Source: Achatina immaculata (Eukaryota > Mollusca > Gastropoda > Stylommatophora > Achatinidae). From it: a stretch of DNA of 64,000 nucleotides. The stretch covers positions 45,717,358-45,781,357 of the forward strand of contig CM019696.1 in the NCBI GenBank assembly GCA_009760885.1, written 5' to 3'. This document shows, one piece after another, positions 10,967-20,667 of the stretch. A program made the position numbers and the translations under genes. The notes under the pieces are model-generated. The model saw only the letters and a list, made by a program, of their open reading frames with translations. It was not told the origin of the DNA and ran no database searches. Position 1 is the stretch's first letter, and each line of letters starts with the position of its first letter.

Positions 10967-11387
10967 ATAATTATAATCATATGTATTGAAATAATTATAC
11001 AATAATTATAATCATCTCAGTTATAGTACTACACAGGATTATAACTACCTGTGGACGCTTAATTGTCTATCTTTTCTGTTCTCCTTTTTCCATTTTATTT
11101 AACGAGCAACTCGATGAAAGAATTGTACTTTTATTATTATTATTAACAACGAAGGCCTCTTTTCTTTAAGACTGCTCTGTTTGCTCCAATCACTTCTCCA
11201 AATTCTTCTCTGTGAACGAGTTCAGACTTCTACTATTCATCAGAGAGATTCTGAGTTCAGATTCTTTCTTTCTTTCTTTCTTTCTGTCGCGCTATCTACA
11301 TTTTGCGAAGAGTTTCTGTTGTCTAATAACTCGTGGTGCATAAAACGCAAGTATATGAAGTCCTTTACCTGTTCTCTTCGCCTCATT

Positions 11388-11625
11388 CTGGGGAGGGGGT
11401 GGGTGGCATTCTGTGCTTTTGAATGTTCCCATTCCGGGGGGGGGGGGCATTCTGTGCTTTTGAATGTTTCCATTCCGGGGGGGGGGGGTGGCATTCTGTG
11501 CTTTTGAATGTTCCCATTCCGGGGGGGGGGGGGGTGGCATTCTGTGCTTTTGAATGTTCCCATTCCGGGGGGGGGGGGGGGGTGGCATTCTGTGCTTTTG
11601 AATGTTTCCATTCCGGTTTGGGAGT
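11388..11625 (+). repeat. G-rich minisatellite, ~50-57 bp unit with poly-G tracts
   Basis: Five copies of GGCATTCTGTGCTTTTGAAT followed by GTTYCCATTCC and a G run that lengthens along the array from about 9 to 16. The G runs lie on the plus strand and could support G-quadruplex formation (inference). The open frames on both strands, proline-rich on the minus strand, follow from the repeat and are not credible genes. Confidence 0.95.
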
Positions 11626-11711
11626 GTCTGTCCACACCCCCCTCTGTCCGTGACCTACTCTGACTGCCACCGAGTCTACGTAAATGCTACTAAGTGAGAA
11701 GTATGTCAACC

Positions 11712-11786
11712 GTCCGGCTAGCGCAGTCAGTAGGAGCATGATTCTATTAATATAGAGGATATGGGTTAGAACCTTACCATCGGTGA
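11712..11786 (+). pseudogene. tRNA-Lys-like relic or SINE head
   Basis: GTCCGGCTAGCGCAGTCAGT then AGGAGCATGATTCTATTAAT resembles a tRNA-Lys in order: 5' acceptor strand, D arm with an A box (TAGCGCAGT), an anticodon-loop-like CTATTAA, and a B-box position reading GGGTTAGAACC. An extra base in the D arm, loss of the C-G in the B box and a non-Lys anticodon triplet make it non-functional. It is either a decayed tRNA gene or the head of a Lys-tRNA-derived SINE; the A-rich sequence after it (TTAAAAAAAGC) slightly favours the latter. Confidence 0.5.
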
Positions 11787-12259
11787 ATTAAAAAAAGCTT
11801 TTTGCAGTTATATCTTAGATTTATCATCATCATCATGTGCCGTGCTGACTGGCGTTGGCTATTATGCTTCTCCAGAGTACACGATCCTTCATGCAGGCCA
11901 TCAGCTCAGTTGGTGATCTCCTCTCACATCATCCCGTCAGACTGTCCAGTATCATTTCACTTGGTCTTCCTCTTGATCTTCTTCCTTCTATTTTTTCTGT
12001 TGTTATAATATTTTCTATGCCCCCTCTTCTCATTGCATGTCCTATGAAAGTACATTGTCTCTCTCTCTTATCTTTTTGACAAGATTTTTTGTCTCTCCAG
12101 CGCTTCTCATACAAATGTTTGCAACATTCTTCTAATAAACAACATTTCTGCTGCTTCCAATGATTTTTATGCAGACTTGCCTATTGTCCATGATTCACTT
12201 ACATATAACAAGATAGGTTCAATATAGCATTTTAGGACTCGTTTTCTAACATTCATTGA

Positions 12260-13860
12260 TTAGGATGTGTTGCATAATATGTTTCTCATTCTCTGAAATG
12301 CAGTCTTTGCTTGGCCTATTATGTTCCTAATTTCTGTTCTGCATTTCCCGTCTGAAGTTATTACTGTTCCAAGGTATTTGAATTTCTGCACCTGCTTTAG
12401 AACAGTTCTGTTTAATTTTATACTGCATGCTGGTGGATTCTGTTTCTTAGATATAACCATAGTCTCTGTTCAAAGTAAGGCCTTTCTGTTTAGTTTCTTT
12501 GGCGACTTTATCCAAGAGATTTTGCAGGTCTTGTTGGTTCTCAGCTATCAGTAGTGTGTCGTCAGCATACAGAAGGTTGTTAATATTGTATCCTCAAATT
12601 TTTATGCCTGGTTCTGTGATGATCGTTCTTAGAATATTCTCGCTGTACAGATAAAAAAGGTCTGGAGATAGTACACATCCCTGTCGCACCCCTTGTTTTA
12701 TAGAGAACAAAAGAGTACGCTGTTCTCTCGTGGCTAGACGGCTGGTCGTCCTACCGGAGTCCGTGTTCGAATCCCAGGTAATTCTCTTGTGATTTTTCTT
12801 TCTCTCACGTCTCACTAAAGTGCTTTGTCTACGACTTTTTCGAGGTCTAATCATACAAAATTTGTTCTCTTACTTTACCGTATCAAAGCCTCGTAGTTTC
12901 CTATTTATAAAAAAGTGTCCCTTGTTTTATAGGTTGATATTTTCCAGTTCTATTTTCAACTGGAACTGTTGCTTTTTGCTGCCAGTATAGATGTTTTACA
13001 ATTCTCAGGTCTTTGCCGTCTATACTGATGTCTTCAAACATTTTAATAATTTCATTATGTTTCACCGTGTCAATGCTTTGATGTAATCAATGAAGCATAA
13101 GTAGAGATCTTTCTGTACTTCTAAAGCTCTTTCTGTTAGTGTTCGTAAAGCATAAATGACATTGTGTGTTCCATTTCCTTCAACAAATCCAAACTGTTCA
13201 TCTGCTATTTCCATTTTTATCTTTTTCCTTGTTCTTCTCATAATAATTCTCAGAAGTGGCTTCGTTATGTGACATGAGAGGTTGATAGTCCGGTGGTTAT
13301 CACATTCCTTTGCACCTGGTTTCTTTGGTAGTGCTATAAACGTGATTTAATCAGGTCACTGGGCATATAAGCACTGTTGTAAATGTCATTCAGTAACTTG
13401 GTTATTATTTTTATTCCTGTCTCTTCCACTGCCTCTATTTCTTCTATTGTTATATTATCAGGCACAGTCGCTTTTCCTTTCTTCATGTGTTTGATGGCAT
13501 CTATGATTTCATCTTCAAGTATTGGTGGTCCATCACAGTTTTCAGTATCTGGTGTTAATTCTGGTCTTTCTTCTCCATATAGCTCACTGATATACTCTGT
13601 CCACCTGTCCACAATGTCTTTCTTTCTCATTAACATTTTTCCTTCTTTCGATTTCAGGCATCCTGTGGTATATTTTGTTTTCCTGCCTGTGAGTTCATTA
13701 ATTCGTTTCTGCATGTTTTTGCTGTCTTTATTATGAGAGTCCTCTCTGCACTGTTCATTTAACCACACTTCTTTTGCTTCTCTGCATTTGCGTCTTATTT
13801 CTTTATTTATCTTGCTATATTTTTCCTCGTTATTTTTACTCCTCCTCTTCTTGTCCATCA
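12260..13860 (-). pseudogene. Reverse transcriptase of the RTE-like LINE, disrupted
   Basis: On the minus strand, 13858-13334 gives the N-terminal linker and fingers (RKCREAKEVWLNEQCRED, ISELYGEERPEL, KKGKATVPDNI), missing the GPD-type start of the RT. Then follow DNHRTINLSCHITKPLL, DEQFGFVEGNGTHN and LYLCFIDYIKA (motif A region). After the SINE come GVRQGCVLSPDLF and NINNLLYADDTLL, with the catalytic YADD at 12558-12569. The thumb reads KFKYLGTVITSDGKC and NIIGQAKTAFQRMRNIL. A C-terminal RGRPSEMILDSLTG tail ends near 11840. At least three frame changes and the SINE at 12704 break the frame. The nearest relative in the window is the plus-strand copy at 63447-64000. Confidence 0.85.
12704..12918 (+). 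mobile_element. tRNA-derived SINE inserted in the LINE reverse transcriptase
   Basis: 215 bases flanked by the perfect 14-base duplication CCCTTGTTTTATAG (12690-12703 and 12919-12932). It has an A-box-like GTGGCTAGACGGCTGG and a B box GTGTTCGAATCCC near 12769, then a body with ATTTTTCTTTCTCTCACGTC and a tail AAAGCCTCGTAGTTTCCTAT followed by TTATAAAAAA. The 3' tail is shared with the 71-base insert at 49882-49952, and the mid-body with 6235-6390. These copies define one SINE family in this genome. Confidence 0.85.
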
Positions 13861-13892
13861 GTCATAAGATGTCGTCTGTCATCTATTTATTT

Positions 13893-14670
13893 TTAGAGGC
13901 TTCTTTTTTGTGGTATTATCTCCTTAACAGTTTGGTGTATAGAATCTCTTAACATTGCCCATTGTTCATCTATACTATTTATCTTTGTTATTGCATTGTA
14001 TCTATTTGTTATAATAACTTTGTATTGTTCTCGCAGTTCTTGGTCATTTTTAAGGAGTTCTGTATTCAGTTTGATGTTTCTCACTTTTCTGCACGCTTTC
14101 TTTAGCTTTATTCTAATTTTTCCACAGAGTGGGTCATGGTCACTATTGCAGTCAGCTACTGGCATGGTTTTTGTTGTCAGTAATGCAATGCGGAATCGTT
14201 TGTTGATTAATATGTAGTCTTTCTGGTTAAACGTCTTTTTGCCTGGGCTGCACCATGTTGCCAGTCTTCGAGGATGTTGTTTAAACCAGGTGTTTCCTAC
14301 AACCATGCTATGTATTCTTGCCCATTCAATTAATTTACAACCTCTGTCATTCATCTCCCCCAGTCCATAGTCACCAACGATGTCTGAAGTTCTTCCTTTA
14401 CCAACTTTGGCATTAAAATCCCCCATGACTATGGTAACTTCATGTGACTTTGTGTGTTTTAGGGCTGTCTCTATGTCATTATAAAATATCTGTACATCTT
14501 CTTCAGAACTTTCAGATGGTGGAGCGTACACTTGTATAATATTTATATTTATTGGTTGTCCTTTCAGTTGGGCTAGCAGGACTCGGTCCGAGATGTTTAA
14601 ATATCCTACAATTGTCCTTGCCGTTTGTTCGTCAAATATTATTCCTACTTCTCGTTCATGTTTCTGGGGT
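13893..14670 (-). pseudogene. APE-type endonuclease domain of the RTE-like LINE, C-terminal ~4/5
   Basis: The frame begins close to the inversion junction and runs EREVGIIFDEQTARTIVGYL, then INIIQVYAPPSES, the catalytic-loop VTIVMGDFNAKVG, NTWFKQHPRRLATW, NQKDYILIN and NSDHDPLCGKI. These are the ordered motifs of LINE apurinic endonucleases (GDFN, xDYIL, SDHxxL). The family's usual first residues (IATWNVRTL to about the EVRW motif) are absent here and are found on the opposite strand at 15150-15314. A frame break around 13860-13893 separates it from the RT part. Confidence 0.88.
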
Positions 14671-15314
14671 AAAGCTGGGGCGACCATCCCCAACCCAGCG
14701 CGTCACAGGTGGCGGATGGTGAAAGTCCTCCAGATATGGAGGATCCCTGTGAATAAGGATTGACCCAAATAAGCAGGCGCGGACCAACTGGCGGTAGACT
14801 CAGAGAGCGAGGTGGGGTAATAGGTGGCTCTACTACTCCTATAAAGTGCCTCAGGTGCTCAGTGAAAGGAATAACAGGCGGGTCAGAGACGCCTTAAAAC
14901 CTCTCGCTCCCGTTGCCTTGCGGGTAGGACAGGGAGTCCAAAGGCTAGCGGAGAGTCCGTACACAAACCGACAGAAGGCAACGGGAAACCACTGTTGTAG
15001 TTCCCAAGAATAGTTATGCTTGAACAGAATAATCGATTCATTATGAACGACGTTAATGGATGTTCCTCTGGAACAGCCTCGTCCGGTAGGGCAGCTCACG
15101 AGCCACAGGTGATTCCAGATTATCGTCAAGCTACTGGTGGCAAACTAACAAGTTCAAAATAGCAACATGGAATGTTAGAACTTTATTCCAGGCTGGAAAA
15201 TTAGAAAATGTAAAGATGGAAATGAAAAGGATGAAGATCAACATATTAGGAATGAGTGAAGTTAGATGGACAGGTGCAGGGAAGATAAACTCTGATAAAT
15301 ATACAATAATAATG
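14671..15314 (+). mobile_element. Inverted 5' segment of the same LINE: 5' UTR and endonuclease N-terminus
   Basis: A GC-richer leader (CTGGGGCGACCATCCCCAAC near 14673, AACGGGAAACCACTGTTGTA near 14979) precedes a frame from about 15150 that reads FKIATWNVRTLFQAGKLENV and ILGMSEVRWTGAGKI. This is the start of the LINE endonuclease, with the NVRTL and EVRW motifs. It ends at 15314 exactly where the target-site duplication begins. The next residues of the protein are found on the other strand just left of 14671, so the two parts are complementary pieces of one RNA. Confidence 0.85.
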
Positions 15315-15407
15315 TATCTTAGATTATGACACTAATTATTTGTCTTTTTATTAAGATCAATCTGACATTCAACTTTTAGAAAAACTGGCAATTTCGCATG
15401 TCCACTG

Positions 15408-15545
15408 ACCGTTTGTCCAGGACAAAGTAAACGTTCCACCCCGAATTTGGTTAGGACCCTGGCTCGACTATCTGTCCTGGAAGAAGTAAACGTTCCACCC
15501 CGAATTCGGTTAGGACCCTGCCCCCACCGTCCGCCCTGGCTCGAC
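15408..15545. repeat. Two-copy ~65-bp direct repeat
   Basis: AAGTAAACGTTCCACCCCGA followed by ATTYGGTTAGGACCCTG occurs at about 15426 and 15485, with TGGCTCGACTA following each. Sequence between 15328 and 15408, and between 15546 and 15767, shows nothing I recognise. Confidence 0.7.
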
Positions 15546-15767
15546 TAAGGAGCAGGGATTAGGGAAAAGTGTTAAAGAAATTCGCTTCAAATACTTTCCT
15601 CAAAAATCCAATGTTACTGGTATGGGATCAAGGGCCGCGGAACATGCGCAGTGTCAATGTAGGTCACACTCTGGTGTGCGGATAGCCTCATCCTTCCGAT
15701 TTTTAGCAAGCCCCTTCAGGATCTGACCTCATTCTGATGAACTGGACAAACTAGTTCCGTCGTTGTC

Positions 15768-15930
15768 GTTCTATGTAAACCCTGACTGGTCTTGACGCCG
15801 CAAACCCTGACTGATATTGGGCAGCAAACCCTAACTGACATTGGCGCCGCAAACCCTGACTGATATTGGCGCCGCAAACCCTGACTGATATTGGCGCCGC
15901 AAACCCTGACTGATATTGGCGCCGCACGTT
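15768..15930. repeat. 25-bp minisatellite containing GGCGCC
   Basis: About six copies of GGCGCCGCAAACCCTGACTG plus ATATT at exact 25-base spacing in the central copies, degenerate at both ends. It is unusually CpG-rich for its surroundings. Confidence 0.9.
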
Positions 15931-16085
15931 CTGACTTGTGGTTGCGTGGACTTTGGTCTCTCAAGGTCAAAATGCCGCTGCTCTGAATCTTGTTTGCTTG
16001 TTTTTTTTTTTTAACCAGACATTTCATCTCTGTTGCTCACAATGGTTTCCACGTTTTTTTTTCTTCTTAAAGTAGGTGTAAATGT

Positions 16086-17155
16086 GGATTGTCATGACAG
16101 AAATTATGAGAATGCTGGAAGACAATCAACATAGATTGGAAAGATTTGAAACTCATCAAAAACATATACTGGCATCATTCAGCAGCAATGAAAGCTGAGA
16201 ACCAAATAGGAGCATTCCAAGACATAAAACTGAGAGTAAGACAAGGATGTGTTCTATCTCCTGCATGGATGTGTTCTATCTCCTGACCTCTTCTCTTTGT
16301 ACAGCGAAAACAAAATGAGAAATATAGAGAATTTGCCAGGAATATCAACTGGCGGATACAACCGTAACAACTTAAGATGTGCAGACGACACAGTTCTGAT
16401 TGGTAAAAGTAAAGGGAAGCCACAGGCTCTTCTGGACATCGTGGTTCGTGAAAGTACAAGTAAAGGTCTCAGCCTGAATAAAAAGAAGACTGAAGTGATG
16501 GTCATCTCAAAGAAAAGAATACCACCAAAATGTAGCATTACCATCGATGGCACAGAACTGAAACAAGTTGATAGATTCAAATACTTAGGAACAATTATAA
16601 TAGCTGATGGCTGTTATTAACGAAATAAAAACCAGACGTGCTCAGGCCAAGTCAGCATTCTAGAAAATGAGAAACATCTTGTGCAACAGATAGATATCAC
16701 TGGAAACAAGATTCCGAGTACTTAAATGTTACATCGAGCCACTTTTGTTTTATGGATGTGAAGCATGGTCTATGAATAAGAGAGTGCAGAGAGAAATGGA
16801 GGCCATGGAAATGTGGGTCATAAGAAGAGTGTTGAAGGTACCACGGACAGCTACGAAATCCAACGAAGAAGTCTTAAGAGAGGCTGGAGTTAAAAGGCAA
16901 ATTACAGCAAAGATCAGAAGCTGACATGCGAAATTTGTAGGACACTTTCTGAGAAGTGAAAAATTGGAACACATTGTGGCAACTGGAAAACTGAAGGAAG
17001 AAGATACAGAGGAAGACAGAGAGAGAAGTTACTGGATGGGCTGTCAGTGTGGCTAGGAAGAAAGTCACCGGCGGATCTCATAATCAAGTCTAAAGACAGG
17101 GAATTGTGGAGAGAAATGATCGCCTACGCCACGCGGCATGGCACTTGATTGAATG
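16086..17155 (+). mobile_element. 5'-truncated RTE-like LINE with 12-bp target-site duplication; RT C-terminal half
   Basis: Flanked by AGGTGTAAATGT at 16074-16085 and 17156-17167. The coding order runs from just after RT motif A: AMKAENQIGAFQDIKLRVRQ, GCVLSP, DLFSLYSENK, then NNLRCADDTVLIGKSKG, NKKKTEVMVISKK, FKYLGTIIIADG, SAF-KMRNILCN, then a C-terminal tail LLDGLSVWLGRKSPADLIIK ending in ATRHGT and a short ATTG tail. A 22-base tandem duplication (GATGTGTTCTATCTCCTGCA plus TG, near 16246-16290) shifts the frame inside the GCVLSP motif. The catalytic YADD reads CADD (16378-16389). Stops follow at 16618 and 16921. The element is dead. Confidence 0.85.
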
Positions 17156-17379
17156 AGGTGTAAATGTAGACTGTTTCAGGTGCCTTCTAAGTTACGTTTT
17201 GATGTAGGAGTGCTTCAGTATAGGGGCGTTAATTTGATGCTTTGGCCTTATTATCTATTTATTATGTATTTCTTATGTTTGCACATAATTCCGTGGTGTC
17301 TGAATTCTCCTGTGTCATAGGCTCATGCTCACAGTTCTGATATTAACATTATTCACATGTTTTAACTTATGGTTAATAT

Positions 17380-18015
17380 CTTTTTTTTTTCGCAGTGTTT
17401 AACGCATGATCTTGTCTAGTGTTTAATTTAAGGCCCACATTTATGCTTTGTCTAATGTTTAACCCAATGGCCATATTTATGGTTTGTCTAATGTTTAACT
17501 TGTTCTTATACGAGCTCCCTGTAACTGCGAGCTGTTGTTCTTTGCAGCCGATGCTGTAGAGATGTTGAGCCACAGCATCGTACCGGCGTGGGAGCGGGTT
17601 ATGGCGGCTATTTTTTCAGTCCCAGAGTACAACTAAAAAGCAGCGAGTGTGCAATGCTTCTTAGCAGACTTCACCATGGGGGCTGTGGCGACCCCTGCCC
17701 CGTTAGCCAGGCTAGACCTGTTACCGGGTATACCACGGAGAGGTGGGACAGGGTCTTGGTCAGCTATGGTTCGCTAACCCTGACGCTAGTATATCAGTTA
17801 TGGATGGCTGATTTGCCTCATCGGACAGGCGTCTTTACCCGCCCTATATAATGTTTAACCTAAACCCCTTATTTATGCTTTGTCTAATGTTAACCAAAGG
17901 CCCATATCTCTGTTTTATGTATTCAGGCCCATATTTCTGCTTTGTCTAATGTTTAACATATGACCAGTGTCTCCATATTGTCTAGTGTTTAATTTATGGC
18001 CAGTATTTCTTCGTT
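17380..18015. repeat. ~40-45-bp minisatellite interrupted by a 300-bp dispersed repeat
   Basis: Units close to TTTGTCTAATGTTTAACCYA followed by AGGCCCATATTTATG occur at 17390-17530 and again at 17845-18015. The two halves are separated by the dispersed repeat at 17541-17845, which appears to have inserted into the array. The short minus-strand frame at 17373-17573 is a repeat artefact. From 17168 to 17380 I see no feature. Confidence 0.75.
17541..17845 (+). repeat. Dispersed repeat E, copy 1
   Basis: One of four related blocks in the window (17541-17845 plus, 23952-24215 plus, 36600-36880 minus, 31508-31583 minus). Shared landmarks in order: TTGCAGCCGATGCTGT, GGGTTATGGCGGCTA, CAATGCTTCTTAGCAGACT, CCATGGGGGCT, TTAGCCAGGCTA, GGTGGGACAGGGTCTTGGTC and GGACRGCGTCTTTAC. 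The first 40 bases can form a GATGCTGT/ACAGCATC hairpin. No open frame is conserved between copies and no polymerase III boxes are obvious. Its class is unknown. Confidence 0.75.
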
Positions 18016-19400
18016 GTCTAATGTTTAGACAGACATCAGATTTTCATGTGTCGAGAGTCTTGGAAATACGTACAAAGCACCTTATCCTCAATATGTCTTA
18101 ATGGCAAGGAAACCGGGATTTTACCTTCACCTTTACTTAGAGTTTAATCTATGGCCCGTATATCAGTTCTATCTACATTCATCATTTTGGTTCTACAGAG
18201 AGTCAGTATAAAGGCTAACAAGACATTGATGAAATACTGTTTACTTTGACTTGGGAATATGCATTAGTTCTTGGCACAGAGACATTCATTTAGTTCGTTC
18301 GGTTTTGGGTTTACCTGCACATGTGATGAGTAGTGGGAGTGGTAGAAAATACCTTACAATCATGCTAGGAATATTTCTGCAACAAAGTTCCTAATTTCTT
18401 TGTCTTTTCTTTTTTTTTTTTTCTGAACTCTCATTTATCTGTTGTTTTATTTGTTTTTTTAAAAAATATATATTACTTGTTACTGAACCATTTTGCCGAA
18501 ATTTTGGATTGTTGATATTTATGTTTTGTTTCTTTGTTTCTGTGTGTCAGTTTTCTTTTATTTACCCCTGCTGTTGCTGTACTTTTCCTTGTCTGAAAAG
18601 GAAAATAAAACAGCAAGTTCTGAGTTTTCTCACTTGTCTCTGGCAAGGCGAACAAACTGACGTACACAGTGTCAGATGGAGCATAAAGCAAGCAAGCTTG
18701 ACTCATGTGCTGTGACATCATGACACGGCATAATAATTTCAAGCTGACATCTATGTTCTGCTCAGGGAGATGGGCTCCCCTGGGTTAAATTCTGCGCTCA
18801 AACCGCGACTGACCCAGCAAGCCGGCGGTGGATATCTTTACCGCTCACAGAAAACACTAAGATTCGTAGGTAACAGGAAACTACTACGCCCACGTAGTAG
18901 ACAGAGAGAGGAAAGAGTTAAACATCCTATTATAAGAAGCAAATCGTCGAGCCCTATCAAGACGTCTGTTTGGCCACTCAACTCCGAAAGGTATATGAGG
19001 AAGGAGACAAGACAAGACAAGACAAGATGCTGTATTTGCATTTTTTTGTCTGAAAATAAACCCCACATGTCTGCCTGTGCTGAGTTCAGTTCACAGAATG
19101 AGCATAATAATTTGTTTAGATGGCTGGCTAAAAAGGAATGTGTGAGAATGGGATAACTAAATTGTGCTGCATGCATTTACTTCATAATTGTTTTGATATG
19201 TAAATAGCATGTTAAATGTCAGTTTAATTATTTCAAATTTTGTCCTCGTGTTTCACATGTATTTAAAACTTAAATATCGTGGAACGTGTTGTGATTCAGT
19301 GAAAACTAAGAAATGAGATCAGAAAAGAATGTCAGACCAACCCGAATTTGAAAATTAAGTTCGTTCACTCTCTAGAGATCTTTCTCAACAAGGAGACAGT
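18016..19400. other. No recognisable feature
   Basis: AT-rich sequence with a few homopolymer tracts and an (ACAAG)n tract at 19008-19026. The plus-strand open frame at 18770-19156 (128 residues) has no recognisable domain, no homologue I can name, and overlaps a frame on the other strand of similar length, so I do not call it a gene. Confidence 0.5.
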
Positions 19401-19429
19401 TGGAACCCAGGGGAGAGTTTAAAGTCTAA

Positions 19430-19950
19430 GGGTAGGGATTTATGAAGAGGAAGCGGAGGGATTTCAAGTCAAAAGGGATGGATTTCAATTCCAGTGGGAG
19501 GAATTCAAGTCTAAGGAGAGGGACTTCAAGTCTGGGGGGGGGGGGGGGGTGGGAGGAATTTGAAGCCTAAACGGACGGATTTCAATTCAAATGGGAGGAA
19601 TTTCAAGTTTTCGAGAGGAATTTTAGGTCAAAATTGAGAAATTTTAAGTCCCAGAGAAAGAACTTCAAGTGTTAGTGGAAGAGTTTCAAGTGCAACTGAA
19701 GGAATTTCAAGTGTAAGAGGGGGAGAATTCAAGTTTAGATGGAGGAATTTCAAGTGTAAGAGGACGAATTTCGAACTGGAGGAATTTTATGTGTAAGAGG
19801 AAGAATTTTGAACTGGAGGAATTTCGAGTGTAAGAGGAAGAATTTCGAACTGGATTGCATTCGAGTGTAAGAGGAGGAATTTCAAGTGTAAGGGAAGGAA
19901 TTTCAAGTCTAACTGGAAGAATTTCAAGTCTAAATGGAGGAATTTTACCA
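19430..19950. repeat. ~18-20-bp minisatellite (GAATTTCAAGTSTAAGRGGA)
   Basis: Around 25 degenerate units built on GGAATTTCAAGT plus a variable 6-10 bases, with a poly-G tract at 19537-19550. The two minus-strand frames across it (LPLTLEIPPLTLE-like) are repeat reads. Confidence 0.85.
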
Positions 19951-20168
19951 TAATTAAAAATGTATAATTGTGAAAATCCGTTCTGGATGATGATTTTAAT
20001 ATATAGGGGAGGATTCTGGGAGGTAGAATGGTTTGAAAAGGGAAGACTGGGACATGACACGCTGAGAATCGCCGGTCTAGATAGCTAAACATCTTTGCTA
20101 GAAGCTTCCATAAAAGAAGAGATTTAATCTTCTATGCTTCATCCCAACTTTAAGCTTTTTCTTTTTTC

Positions 20169-20418
20169 TTTCAGGTTTTTCCTCTTAATAAATCGAACAT
20201 TAACTTGTCATCACCAGCTTTAATCACAATCATTTTGGGCGCGAGAATTACACGGCTATAAATGTCAGCAGTTTCCACGATGAGTGTACTGGCCAAACCT
20301 CCAGTAGAGTAATTACAGGCAGCAATATGTGTAACAGTTTCTTGAGATAAATATGATTCTGCATATGTCGAGTGTACTATCTGAAGTACAAGGCCAAGAG
20401 TTTTCTCTGTAAATAACA
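20169..20418 (-). CDS. Candidate coding exon, function unknown
   Basis: On the minus strand an open stretch of about 80 codons starts directly after ATGTTATTTACAG, a good 3' splice acceptor with T-rich sequence before it. It reads EKTLGLVLQIVHSTYAESYL, then LSQETVTHIAACNYSTGGLA, then a segment around ADIYSRVILAPKMIV, ending FDLLRGKT and TGA. Composition is balanced and non-repetitive, unlike every other frame in this part of the window. A possible donor GTGATG lies inside the end of the frame near 20208, so the exon may stop there instead of at the stop codon. I recognise no family. It could equally be a fragment of an unrecognised mobile element or chance. Confidence 0.3.
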
Positions 20419-20512
20419 TTATTTTACAAATACAAGTCAGTTATTTACTAAACCTGGAAAATTAAGACTGTAAATTAAAAAAAAAACAATATTACACACA
20501 TACACGCAAACA

Positions 20513-20667
<155 letters not shown>

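Larger units (their letters stand above)
11824..15314 (-). mobile_element. Near-complete RTE-like LINE with 5' inversion, SINE insertion and 13-bp target-site duplication
   Basis: A single insertion bounded by the direct repeat TATCTTAGATTAT at 11811-11823 and 15315-15327. Read on the minus strand, the 3' part (14670 down to 11824) carries an APE-type endonuclease, a reverse transcriptase with YADD, a C-terminal tail and a short (ATG)n tail. The last ~645 bases (14671-15314) are the element's 5' UTR and the first ~60 endonuclease residues, but on the opposite strand. Subtracting the SINE and its duplicated target at 12704-12932, the element is about 3.26 kb, a usual size for RTE-type LINEs. 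The combination of one target-site duplication and an inverted 5' part is the signature of twin priming. Frameshifts and stops show that it is dead. Confidence 0.9.

Noticed and set aside
18770..19156. 128-residue plus-strand frame
   Set aside because: No recognisable domain, overlaps a 112-residue frame on the other strand, contains an ACAAG simple repeat.
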